The notes: a model not told the origin generated them from the letters alone. Positions 1 through 7,117 are shown, counted from the stretch's first letter. The stretch is 10,009 nucleotides of DNA from Candidatus Helarchaeota archaeon (GCA_016840125.1 JAEOSY010000239.1:1-10009); one strand, 5' to 3'. Numbers and translations are program-made.

Positions 1-691
1 CTGTTGCTGGTGCAGGTGGGGGGGTTGGAGCTGGTGGGGGGCTTTGAGCCGGTGGTGGGGTTGGAATTGCTGGGGGGCTTTGAACTGGTGGGGGCGCCGT
101 TGCGATTGTAGGTTGTGGGAGGTTTGCAACTTTTGGGGTTACCACCGCCGTAGAGGATTCTTCAGGAACCGTCGGACGAAATTGTCCAACAATTTCCTCA
201 ATTTTACGGGAATCATCTCCGGCTGAGGGAGCAGCAATGGCCGCAGTTACGAGATCATCACGCTGTGTTTTGCTGAGCCCATAATAAGCATGTTGTACCA
301 CTTCTGCGGTAACCGTGTATTCTGCCAAGACATCGGCTTTGATCGTGTGTTGCCGTGTGAAAAGCGAAATAACCTTATCAAATTTAGCCTTCTCAGCAGG
401 ATCTGATTCGATCTTTAACCCATCAACGGTAACTACATCTTTCAATTTACGTCCGACAATAGAGGGGCCTATCTCATGTCCATAAGCTTTGAGACTTCTT
501 GCGGCACGCATGGATCCCCTTCGCATCACTAATCCGGTGCTCGATCCCATCCATAACCAGAGTACTTTATGAATCTCATCCAGTATTGCAACTACGTTAT
601 CTTGCTTTAAATTTTCTGAGTTAAACGGTAATCTTGTTGACGCTCCGCTTGAGATTTCAAGCATAATTGCACATTTTGTAGTTTCACCCAT
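1..691 (-). CDS. Partial gene: gelsolin-like N-terminal segment with polyproline tail (C-terminus outside window)
   Basis: The frame stays open for 230 codons from ATG at 691 down to the window edge, so the C-terminus is missing. Residues 22-72 follow the gelsolin-repeat pattern: a hydrophobic strand ending in Leu-Asp (VVAILDE, 33-39), a second strand with alternating aromatics (VLWLWMG, 43-49), then Arg-Arg and an Ala-rich helix (RRGSMRAARSL, 57-67). Residues about 95-175 look mainly helical. From about 190 the chain becomes a Pro/Ala/Thr/Ser/Gln tail with PPP clusters. ATGs at 706, 700 and 691 share the frame; 691 is preferred because GAGG at 701-704 is then 9 bases away. No signal peptide or membrane helix is visible, so it is probably cytoplasmic. 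Gelsolin repeats bind actin and polyproline tails recruit profilin or SH3-type partners in eukaryotes; the adjacent profilin-like gene supports a cytoskeletal role by inference. The gelsolin call is pattern-based and moderate, while the coding call and the tail are firm. Confidence 0.7.
   Translation of the reverse strand, partial: MGETTKCAIMLEISSGASTRLPFNSENLKQDNVVAILDEIHKVLWLWMGSSTGLVMRRGSMRAARSLKAYGHEIGPSIVGRKLKDVVTVDGLKIESDPAEKAKFDKVISLFTRQHTIKADVLAEYTVTAEVVQHAYYGLSKTQRDDLVTAAIAAPSAGDDSRKIEEIVGQFRPTVPEESSTAVVTPKVANLPQPTIATAPPPVQSPPAIPTPPPAQSPPPAPTPPPAPAT
14..85 (-). repeat. Two tandem 36-bp units encoding a 12-residue proline-rich repeat
   Basis: Read on the minus strand, bases 85-50 encode VQSPPAIPTPPP and 49-14 encode AQSPPPAPTPPP, two in-frame copies of a [VA]QSPPx[IA]PTPPP unit. 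The DNA repeat is visible directly, with the gggggctttga core recurring 36 bp apart near 42 and 78. Further copies may lie beyond the window start. Such short proline-rich units usually form extended polyproline-II ligands. Confidence 0.85.
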
Positions 692-852
692 TGTTTTCAT
701 CCTCATTTTTTTTCTTTTTCACTTTATTATTGCTACTAATTCATTAAAAAATTTATTTTTACGCCCATGCTACCTAGTTAATAACAAAACTAATAATTTA
801 TTAAAGAAAAAAGTAGTATAACGATTAAAAAATTTGGCTGGATGGAATAGAA
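692..852. promoter_or_regulatory. Divergent promoter region between polyproline protein and profilin genes
   Basis: This AT-rich stretch of 161 bases separates the two divergent start codons. A TATA-like element (tttatta, 798-804) lies suitably for the plus-strand gene, which also has a ggatgg ribosome binding site at 840-845. A minus-strand TATA-like sequence can be read in the A/T-rich block around 745-765. The elements are degenerate, so the exact boxes are uncertain, although the divergent arrangement is clear. Confidence 0.4.
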
Positions 853-1221
853 ATGGCTGTAGATTTAGGAACTGCAATCAATCAAATGATGCAAATGGAT
901 CCAAACATCACTGCCGTCACAGCGATCAATGCTAGTGGTGCAATAGTAATGCAGACCCAGAATTGGGATCTCACTCCCGATCTATCAACAATTATGGGTG
1001 TCTGGCAGGGTGGAGGCGGGAGTCTCAACATACAAGGAATTAAATACATTACTCTAGAGGCGACTCCTGAGAGATTAGTCGGGACTAACGTACAAGGGCA
1101 GGGTTCAATTGTAGGGATGAGTGCTGGAACTGGTAAAATAATCGCTTATGTTGCCCCACAAGGTGAACCTAGAGGTGCTTTACAAATAATGATTGAGGCA
1201 ACACGAGGGCTTCAATTATAA
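853..1221 (+). CDS. Profilin-like protein (Asgard profilin)
   Basis: This 122-residue protein has the order of elements of profilin: an N-terminal helix (2-15), two strands (19-26, 29-35), a helix opening with DLTPDL (39-51), then LNIQGIKY at 58-65, which matches the LxIQGxKY/F strand of yeast and plant profilins. ERL, a Gly-rich turn, the strand KIIAYVAP (95-102) and a C-terminal amphipathic helix (106-120) follow, as in the family. Size is close to the usual 125-140. Profilins bind monomeric actin and, in eukaryotes, polyproline ligands; Asgard profilins have been shown to bind actin. The aromatic residues that build the eukaryotic polyproline groove at both termini (Trp/Tyr in the first helix, His/Tyr in the last) are absent here. 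ATG at 853 follows ggatgg by 7 bases. It lies divergent to a polyproline-tailed gene. Roadblock/LC7 has a related fold and is the main alternative, but the IQGxKY block favours profilin. Confidence 0.78.
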   Translation: MAVDLGTAINQMMQMDPNITAVTAINASGAIVMQTQNWDLTPDLSTIMGVWQGGGGSLNIQGIKYITLEATPERLVGTNVQGQGSIVGMSAGTGKIIAYVAPQGEPRGALQIMIEATRGLQL

Positions 1222-1230
1222 AACGATTCC

Positions 1231-1244
1231 CTCTTTTTCTTTTT
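1231..1244 (+). terminator. T-rich terminator after the profilin gene
   Basis: The run ctctttttcttttt begins 10 bases after the profilin stop codon. Pyrimidine/T-rich tracts without a hairpin are the usual intrinsic termination signal in archaea. The next gene is convergent, so termination here makes sense. Confidence 0.45.
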
Positions 1245-1366
1245 AATAACGATTTATAGGAAAATCTTTGATGTAGATTCGATGACTATTGACCCAAACC
1301 TCTTGAACCTAATTTGGTTATGAAAGAGATCTTGAGTAAGGATGAACTGCACAAAGATCCTAAAAC

Positions 1367-2719
1367 TTACTTCGCCCCAGCAATTTTCACATCCGAAACG
1401 CAGAGTGAAGGTGAAACCACGTTGTATATTTCCCGATAATCAGTGCCTACCGCATAGACTTGTTTGAATAAGTCAATCATATTAATTCCTAACATGGTTT
1501 TTTTCAAGGAATGGGATATTTCTCCATTTTCGATTTTAAAGCCTAAACTAATTAACCCTGAGAAATCACCAGTTGCTATATTGGGGTGATCCCAGGTATA
1601 ATAGATTAATATTCCCTTCTCTGTTTCAGAAATAAATGAATTCATATCTCCTTTTTCACCTAGTATTTGTAAATTGTTTATACTAATTGAAGGAACTGAA
1701 CTATAAGCAGCTCTAGACGCGTTTCCTGTACTTTGACACCCCTCTTTACCGGCAGTATAGGAATTATATAAAAAATTGATTAATACACCCTTTGAAATAA
1801 GGGGAGTAACTTGTTTGGGAACGCCTTCCCCATCAAATTTCGAGGTCCCCAAACCCGCAGTATTGTTATTATTCATGAATAATCCATTATCGGTAATATT
1901 AAATAAATCTGAGCCAATTGATTCGTTTTTTAAATTGGTTAAGAAGGATCTTTTGTACTGGACGGACTCTGCATTAGTGGCAGCTCCAATAGCACTTGCA
2001 AATAACATTGCTGCAGCATAAGGATGTAAAATTACAGGATATGTTCCAGTTTCAATATTTTTTGCATGAAGACTCTTTATTGCTGTTTCGGCTGCGGATT
2101 TTCCGATAAAATCTGGGTCCATCTCTTTTAAAAACCGAGAAGCCTGAAATTCATATCCCGAACTCCTCTCGGTATTCTCTTTAGCGGTGACTTCAGCGGT
2201 AATTTGAATACCAGTCCCCGCTATATTCTCTTCTATCCGATTTGAATTAAGCAAATATTTTTCATACGTGTCGCAATCAAGTCCAACATTGATGGCATCT
2301 ACTCGCTTTTCTAAATTTGCAGCAGTTGCAGTTCTTAAACAATAATCCAATGCCGTTTCGATGTCAATCTTTTCAATTTTTTCATCAAACATCCCTTTTA
2401 CCTTGGGGTAAGAGCTAGGGTGTGGAAAATCTTGGAAATCAGGGTCGGGAATCCCTGTTTTACTGAGTTTTACTGCTGTTGTAACCATATTTTCTAATGA
2501 TTTTAATTCAAAATCGGTTGAAAAAGAGAAACCAATAGAGCCTTTACGAACTATTCGAATCGAAATTCCATGATCATATGAGTCTTTGGCTACCTTTATA
2601 GATCCATTCTCAATTCCAGCTGAGATTAATCGCGCATTTGTTATAAAAACCTCTGCATGATCAATCCCACTACTCTCAGCCATTTTGAGACACTTTTTTC
2701 CATAAGCATTATAATCCAT
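1367..2719 (-). CDS. tldE: TldE/PmbA family protein, partner subunit of TldD
   Basis: This 450-residue protein has the family's layout: an N-terminal domain with ISIRIVRKGSIGFSFSTDF-type strands (about residues 53-71) and a C-terminal half ending in GDFSGLISLGFKIENGE, TMLGINMIDLF and a final PSLCV strand. These match the TldE/PmbA C-terminal blocks. Where TldD has its HExxxH zinc helix this protein has HPYAAAMLFASAIGAA, so it has no metal-ligand motif there, as expected of the inactive partner. TldD and TldE form a heteromeric cytoplasmic zinc protease known in bacteria from microcin B17 maturation and cleavage of the antitoxin CcdA; archaeal substrates are not established. A longer reading from TTG at 2827 would overlap tldD by 88 bases and adds a basic N-terminus untypical of the family. 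ATG at 2719 is preceded by AAGGTGG (2728-2734), 8 bases away, and lies 20 bases after the tldD stop. Confidence 0.9.
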   Translation of the reverse strand: MDYNAYGKKCLKMAESSGIDHAEVFITNARLISAGIENGSIKVAKDSYDHGISIRIVRKGSIGFSFSTDFELKSLENMVTTAVKLSKTGIPDPDFQDFPHPSSYPKVKGMFDEKIEKIDIETALDYCLRTATAANLEKRVDAINVGLDCDTYEKYLLNSNRIEENIAGTGIQITAEVTAKENTERSSGYEFQASRFLKEMDPDFIGKSAAETAIKSLHAKNIETGTYPVILHPYAAAMLFASAIGAATNAESVQYKRSFLTNLKNESIGSDLFNITDNGLFMNNNNTAGLGTSKFDGEGVPKQVTPLISKGVLINFLYNSYTAGKEGCQSTGNASRAAYSSVPSISINNLQILGEKGDMNSFISETEKGILIYYTWDHPNIATGDFSGLISLGFKIENGEISHSLKKTMLGINMIDLFKQVYAVGTDYREIYNVVSPSLCVSDVKIAGAK

Positions 2720-2739
2720 ATTTGAAACCACCTTCAAAA

Positions 2740-4131
2740 CTATTCTAGTCCTCCAACTATTACATCTCCCACGGCTAGGAAGGGACCTCCATCTGAAACT
2801 GGAGCGTTCTGTCCACCTTTTCCGCAATACCCCTCTGAGAACTCCAAGTCGCGTCCAATACCCAGAACATTATTTAATACTTCCAGAGTCATTCCAGATA
2901 AGGCAGCATCGCGCAGTAACTTCCTTTTTTCACCTCTTTCAATTGTATAAGCCTGTCTACACTTAAAAGTGAATGATCCTTTTGCGGGATCCGTATAACC
3001 ATAGGTCCACCCTTCTAAAAAGAGTCCTTCCTTTACTTCCTCTAATAATTCTTCGGTTGTCCAAGAACCTGGCTGAAAAAAGGTATTAGACATCCGAACT
3101 AGAGGTAAAAAGCGATAATTCTGGGAACGGGCATTTCCTGTTGGTAGAGTCTTTAAACGACTCGCAGTTTCCAGACTATGCATGAAATTCTTTAAAACAC
3201 CATTCTCTACCAAACTCTTCTTTCGGGAAGGGATTCCCTCATTATCATATGGATAGTATCCAAAATTACCTTCAAGTGTCGGATCATCAACTATAGTAAC
3301 AGACTCCAACCCCACTTGTGTCCCAATTTTATCTACGAGGATTGATTCACCTGCAAGGACCGCATCTGCTTCGCATGCATGACCAAAAGCTTCATGGACA
3401 AAAACCCCTGTAAGACTTGGGTCCATGATTACTTTAAACTTACCTGCTTTAGCAGGTACTGCTTTTAATAATTTAATCGCTTTTTCGGCTGCCATTTTTC
3501 CTAAGTTCTGTGTTTTTTCAGATTCTGCCAGTTCGTATCCCCCCGTTCCTCCAATACTCTCGTAACCGCGCTGTCGGATTCCATTTTCAAAAGCATAATT
3601 TACACTCGCGATTCTAATGAAATTTACCCCTATTTCAAGGTGGGTTCCATATGAATTTAACAATACCTGATCTCCCACAAAGTCTAAATAAGCTGTATTT
3701 GTATTTACAATTCGAGCATCAAACTCTTTTGCTTGTTTATCCAACGATTTTGCGAGTTTAAGCTTTTCATCAATCGATACATCTAGAATTTTCTTTTTTT
3801 GAGGGAAAGAAATCTTCTTGTTATGGGCAGGTTGCTCAATAAGCTTGAATTTTACCTTTGCTCTTTGCCCGGTCACCTTCGCTATCTTTAATGCTGATTG
3901 CATGGCTTTTGTAATTGATTCTTTGTCTAGCTTATCTGAAAATGAAAATCCCCATCCACCAGCTTTAAACGCTCGAATTCCAATACCCTTGTCAATCGCA
4001 GAAACCATATTCCGACTTTTACCATCAACTAGACCAATATGGTTATAGTGATTATTTTGATATCGTATATCAACAAATTCTGCTCCATTTTGTAGAGATT
4101 GGTCTATCAATTTTTTTAAAACATCAATCAT
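2740..4131 (-). CDS. tldD: TldD zinc metalloprotease subunit
   Basis: This 463-residue protein carries the TldD active-site helix HEAFGH (His246, Glu247, His251 from the chosen start) and the C-terminal GYCGKGGQ block with Cys436, the third protein zinc ligand in TldD structures. IRAFKAGGWGFSFSD (about 53-67) and PTGNARS (330-336) are also family blocks. With TldE it forms the catalytic half of a cytoplasmic protease that degrades unfolded or small peptide substrates in bacteria; its archaeal target is unknown. An upstream TTG at 4167 is in frame, but ATG at 4131 is preceded by AAGGT about 7 bases away and gives the normal family length. The gene sits 43 bases after the galactokinase and 20 bases before tldE, so the three are probably one transcript. 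All recognisable catalytic residues are present and the frame is intact. Confidence 0.93.
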   Translation of the reverse strand: MIDVLKKLIDQSLQNGAEFVDIRYQNNHYNHIGLVDGKSRNMVSAIDKGIGIRAFKAGGWGFSFSDKLDKESITKAMQSALKIAKVTGQRAKVKFKLIEQPAHNKKISFPQKKKILDVSIDEKLKLAKSLDKQAKEFDARIVNTNTAYLDFVGDQVLLNSYGTHLEIGVNFIRIASVNYAFENGIRQRGYESIGGTGGYELAESEKTQNLGKMAAEKAIKLLKAVPAKAGKFKVIMDPSLTGVFVHEAFGHACEADAVLAGESILVDKIGTQVGLESVTIVDDPTLEGNFGYYPYDNEGIPSRKKSLVENGVLKNFMHSLETASRLKTLPTGNARSQNYRFLPLVRMSNTFFQPGSWTTEELLEEVKEGLFLEGWTYGYTDPAKGSFTFKCRQAYTIERGEKRKLLRDAALSGMTLEVLNNVLGIGRDLEFSEGYCGKGGQNAPVSDGGPFLAVGDVIVGGLE

Positions 4132-4174
4132 AATAGGAACCTTCTTTAAAATGTGTTTTATTTTCAAACTTTTC

Positions 4175-5344
4175 TTATAACGAAATCTCTTTTACTCCAT
4201 CGGACATGGTACAATGATAAACTAGGGGTTGTTTGTTAGTCAGTTTCGGGTACTCCTGTTGAACCTCTTTCATTAACTTATCCACGTTAATCTTATCTAC
4301 TAAACTCACAACTGCTCCACCCAATCCAGCTCCTGTCATTCGACTGCCAATTACTCCTGAAACTGCTCTTGATATTTTTATCATTGCATCCAACTCTTGG
4401 ATACCGACATCATACAAATCTGTCAAACTCTGATGTGATTCTAACATTAATTTCCCTAGAAGTTCCAAATCACCCTTCAATAGGGCTTGCTTCGCAGATA
4501 TTACCCTCTGATTTTCATATATAATATGTTGAGCCCTTTTTTGAAGAATTTTGGGAAGATCCCCTTTATATTTCTCAAATAAATCTGGCGTTACATCCCG
4601 TAAAGCTTTAATTTCTGAATCATGCTTTTGTAAAATCTTTACTGCCCTAAAACACTCATCTTTTCTATCATTTAGCGCAGATCCTGCCGCCCGTTTCACG
4701 TTTGTATGCAAAATTACAACGCTTATTTCATCACTCGGCATTCTAATAACTTCATATTCCAAGGTTCTGCAGTCTAGAAATATTACACTATCTTTTACAC
4801 CTGCAACACTCACATATTGATCCATAATTCCGCATTGAACACCTACAAATTCACGCTCAGCTCGATACGCAATTTTAATTAAATCCAAGGTTGGAATATT
4901 TAAGTTGAATAATAATTGAAAAATATAGCCGATACTCGTTTCTAAGGCTGCTGAGGATGACATTCCACTTCCGATTGGAACTGTCCCATGGAGTACTCCA
5001 TCAATTCCCCCAATTTCATATCCCTCCTCTTTTAAGTAATAACATATTCCCTTCGCATAGTTTGCCCATTTATCCTCTTTCCTAAACTTTAAATCATTAA
5101 GCGAAAAGCTAACAGCATTATTCAAATTTAATGAAAATAGATTAACCTTATCAGTCTGGTTCGGTGCTGCCGCAAGAATGGTATCCTTATCTAAGGCACA
5201 AGGAAGTACAAATCCCATGTTGTAATCTGTATGTCCCCCAATTAAATTGGCTCGCCCAGGACCAACAGCAATCTTAATCTTACTTTCTTCACTCTTATAC
5301 TTCGCTTTTAAATTTGTCACAACTTCCATCTTTCTATCTTTCAC
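4175..5344 (-). CDS. galK: Galactokinase-family GHMP sugar kinase (altered sugar-binding residue)
   Basis: This 389-residue protein has all GHMP-kinase blocks of galactokinase: the family signature GRANLIGGHTDYN (30-42), the ATP-binding loop PIGSGMSSSAALE (123-135), the catalytic-Asp segment CGIMDQYVS (171-179, Asp175) and the C-terminal glycine motif SRMTGAGLGG (334-343). Galactokinases phosphorylate galactose at C1 with ATP, the first step of the Leloir pathway, in the cytoplasm. The length is normal for the family. The oddity is Gly37: canonical galactokinases have Glu here (IGEHTDY), and it contacts the sugar O6. A related anomeric sugar kinase such as a galacturonate kinase is therefore possible, so the substrate is less certain than the family. 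GTG at 5344 has GAGG (5353-5356) 8 bases upstream; ATG at 5329 is the alternative. It is the first gene of a likely operon with tldD and tldE. No other Leloir gene is in the window. Confidence 0.85.
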   Translation of the reverse strand: MKDRKMEVVTNLKAKYKSEESKIKIAVGPGRANLIGGHTDYNMGFVLPCALDKDTILAAAPNQTDKVNLFSLNLNNAVSFSLNDLKFRKEDKWANYAKGICYYLKEEGYEIGGIDGVLHGTVPIGSGMSSSAALETSIGYIFQLLFNLNIPTLDLIKIAYRAEREFVGVQCGIMDQYVSVAGVKDSVIFLDCRTLEYEVIRMPSDEISVVILHTNVKRAAGSALNDRKDECFRAVKILQKHDSEIKALRDVTPDLFEKYKGDLPKILQKRAQHIIYENQRVISAKQALLKGDLELLGKLMLESHQSLTDLYDVGIQELDAMIKISRAVSGVIGSRMTGAGLGGAVVSLVDKINVDKLMKEVQQEYPKLTNKQPLVYHCTMSDGVKEISL

Positions 5345-5443
5345 AGTTCTCGCCTCATTCCAAAGTAAGAATTAAATGTTTTTAATAGAGTACTATCAAC
5401 AATTATAATTAAAGAATTTTTAACTGATTATGAGGAATCTTGT
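5345..5443. promoter_or_regulatory. Divergent promoter region galK / radB
   Basis: These 99 AT-rich bases separate two GTG start codons on opposite strands. TATA-like candidates are tttttaata (5379-5387), usable in either direction, and aattataattaaag further right. Both genes have their own GAGG ribosome binding site: 5353-5356 on the minus strand for galK and 5432-5435 on the plus strand for radB, each 8 bases from its start. Confidence 0.4.
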
Positions 5444-6163
5444 GTGACAGAGGAAACCATTTCAACTGGAGTTAGAAATTTAGATTTATTGATTAAAAAT
5501 GGTCTTCCTACAAAGGCCTTAATACATATTTATGGGGAAAGTGGAACTGGTAAATCCACATTGGTTATGCAATGTGCAAAAAACTGTGTAGAAAAGGGTT
5601 GGAACGTTCTTTTCTTAGATAACGAACGTACTTGTTCAAGTACAAGACTAGAATCAATCTGCCAAGCAAATTATGAGGAAATTGCTCAATCGATCTTGGT
5701 GTATGAACCGCTCTCTTTTGAAAATCAAACAGAAACGATTGAAACTCTTGAGCGATATATTACAGACCAAACAAAAATGATTTTGGTTGATACTATTACC
5801 ACCCAATATCGCCGTGCTCTATCTGAAAAAAGTGAAACAAATATTCTTCTAAACAAAATTCTCAATCGACAAGTCGCAATACTCAAAGATCTGGCTATAA
5901 AATTTCATTTAGTAGTCTTAGTAGCCAATCAAGTACGGGGGAAGGTCAATAAAGGGAATACACCAAGTGCTATTGAACCTGTCGCCGCAAAAATCCTTAA
6001 TTACTGGGCCGATTATGAGATTGAACTCGGATTTCTACCAGACCACCAAATGGGTGAAAGGGTTGCTGTGATTACTAAACATCCAACCAGATCGGAGATT
6101 TTACAAATCAAATTCCGCCTTACTGATGACGGAATTAGAGATCCCTTAGAGAAAAAGGTATGA
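5444..6163 (+). CDS. radB: RadB, archaeal RecA/RadA-family recombinase paralogue
   Basis: This 239-residue protein is a lone RecA-type ATPase core, without the N-terminal helix-hairpin-helix domain of RadA; that short form defines RadB. It opens with the typical STGVRNLDLLIKNGLP, followed by Walker A GESGTGKST (31-39), FLDNER (57-62) and Walker B MILVD (112-116). The LVVLVANQV strand, which senses the nucleotide state, and a C-terminal strand with ITKHP and IRDPLEKK complete the core. RadB is an accessory factor in archaeal homologous recombination, proposed to act as a mediator for RadA; it binds ATP and DNA and interacts with Hjc in Pyrococcus. The GTG start at 5444 has GAGG 8 bases upstream. 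It ends in TGA. carS follows after 55 bases but has its own TATA-like box, so co-transcription is possible but not required. Confidence 0.9.
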   Translation: MTEETISTGVRNLDLLIKNGLPTKALIHIYGESGTGKSTLVMQCAKNCVEKGWNVLFLDNERTCSSTRLESICQANYEEIAQSILVYEPLSFENQTETIETLERYITDQTKMILVDTITTQYRRALSEKSETNILLNKILNRQVAILKDLAIKFHLVVLVANQVRGKVNKGNTPSAIEPVAAKILNYWADYEIELGFLPDHQMGERVAVITKHPTRSEILQIKFRLTDDGIRDPLEKKV

Positions 6164-6167
6164 AAAA

Positions 6168-6176
6168 TTTTTTATA
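6168..6176 (+). promoter_or_regulatory. TATA-like box upstream of carS
   Basis: The sequence ttttttata lies 5 bases after the radB stop, about 47 bases before the carS ATG. A start site roughly 26 bases downstream would leave a short leader of about 20 bases without a good Shine-Dalgarno; only GTGAT near 6208 is reminiscent of one. Confidence 0.35.
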
Positions 6177-6218
6177 GATTAAAAGTAATCGTGGAGAAAG
6201 CACATTGTGTGATTTATC

Positions 6219-6971
6219 ATGGATGAATCCCCCCCAGCGCCTCAAGAAACAGCGGAAACCTCAATAGATCCTCGTGGCATCAGATTAGCGTATACTTTAT
6301 GCATTATTTTTGGTGCTGGATTAATTTTCTTCATTATAGTCCCTCCTCTAGTTGGTCTTTGGACATGGAATGATGTTATCTTGATTGTGGCTTTAAGCTT
6401 GATTTTTATCGCACCGGCTTATGCAACAAACGCATCTATGGTTATTTTTGGACGAAATTGAACTCCAATCGATGGAGGTAGGAATTTCCTTGATGGGGAA
6501 CGAATTTTAGGTAATGGGAAAACGTGGCAAGGTTTAATTGGGGGCGTTATTACAGGAACCATAACGGGAATCATTCTTTTATTCTTATCTATTTACTTAA
6601 TATGGCCATTTGTATTAAATCAAATCGAAAATCCCCTCTTTCCAATGGTACTTGATTATCCAACTTATTTAGGTGCATTTTTTAATCCCCTAATACTGAT
6701 TGGAATACTTCGAGGTTTTCTAGTATCCTTGGGTGCTCCAGTCGGGGATTTAATTGGGTCTTTTTTCAAACGCAGACTCAATCTAGAACGAGGGGCTCCA
6801 GCACCGATTATTGATCAACTCGATTTCTTGCTTGGCGCTATTTTTTTGGCTTATATTGTGTTTCCATTAAATTGGATGTATATCCTGTTTGCCCTCCTAG
6901 TAACCCTCCTCTTGCATGTTCTTACCAATACCTTGGCTTTCCGGCTGGGGTTCAAACCCCAACCTTGGTAA
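6219..6971 (+). CDS. carS: CDP-archaeol synthase (CarS), reading frame interrupted by one in-frame TGA
   Basis: CarS transfers CMP from CTP to digeranylgeranylglyceryl phosphate, giving CDP-archaeol, the precursor of archaeal phospholipids, in the cytoplasmic membrane. Two open pieces in the same frame belong together: 6219-6458 (80 residues, with two membrane helices and PAYATNASMVIFGRN) and 6462-6968, which begins TPIDGGRNFLDG and continues with ILGNGKTWQGLIGG, GAPVGDLIGSFFKRR, RGAPAPIIDQLDFLLGA and HVLTNTLAFRLG. These are the conserved CarS blocks in the right order, and the full length of about 250 codons is slightly above the usual size. The only break is TGA at 6459-6461, located where homologues have a glycine-rich FGG..TPID turn. 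There is no frameshift. The enzyme should be essential, so sequencing error, a recent mutation or readthrough are all possible. If the stop is real, only the first fragment would be made. Confidence 0.85.
6459..6461 (+). other. In-frame TGA inside carS
   Basis: The codon follows FGRN and precedes TPIDGGRN in an otherwise continuous CarS frame. A GGA (Gly) to TGA single-base change would explain it. TGA appears to serve as a normal stop elsewhere in the window (radB and the OST3/OST6-like gene), which argues against general TGA reassignment. Confidence 0.8.
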
Positions 6972-7069
6972 ACTTGATTTGCTGACTAATTCAATACAAC
7001 TGATCTAAGTCGTTAAAAAGCTCAAAACAGTGATCTTGGCAATTGCGACAATAAATGACGCAGCATTAA

Positions 7070-7117
7070 TTTTTTATTAAAAAGTATTACTTTTCTTAAA
7101 AAGTTGGAATCCTTTTT
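7070..7117. terminator. Probable bidirectional terminator between convergent genes
   Basis: carS and the cysteine-rich gene converge on the 249-base stretch 6972-7220. Within it are T-runs on the plus strand (7070-7075, 7113-7117), T-runs on the minus strand (complement of aaaaa near 7079-7083 and 7098-7102), and a perfect inverted repeat AAAAGTA-T-TACTTTT at 7080-7094. No gene is apparent in the rest of that stretch. Confidence 0.4.

Noticed and set aside
44..226. Plus-strand ORF rich in Trp, Gly and Arg.
   Set aside because: It is the antisense shadow of the polyproline tail; CCC/CCA codons read backwards give Gly and Trp.
1320..1439. Plus-strand ORF of 39 residues starting MKEILSKDELHKD.
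   Set aside because: It runs antisense over the end of tldE, has no clear ribosome binding site and its second half is the complement of conserved tldE coding sequence.
1776..2021. Plus-strand ORFs inside tldE, tldD, galK and the cysteine-rich gene (for example 1776-2021, 3818-4048, 4551-4820, 7391-7621).
   Set aside because: Each is fully antisense to a gene with clear family motifs and shows no ribosome binding site or recognisable product.
2720..2827. N-terminal extension of TldE from a TTG start.
   Set aside because: It overlaps the end of tldD by 88 bases, gives an atypical Arg/Ser-rich sequence, and the ATG at 2719 has a much better ribosome binding site.
4132..4167. N-terminal extension of TldD from a TTG start.
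   Set aside because: The ATG at 4131 has AAGGT at proper spacing; the extension adds 12 basic residues not expected in the family.
6943..6967. GGGGTTCAAACCCC resembles the T-arm of a tRNA.
   Set aside because: It lies inside the conserved C-terminus of carS, the five-pair stem does not hold with a seven-base loop, and no anticodon or D-arm sequence precedes it.
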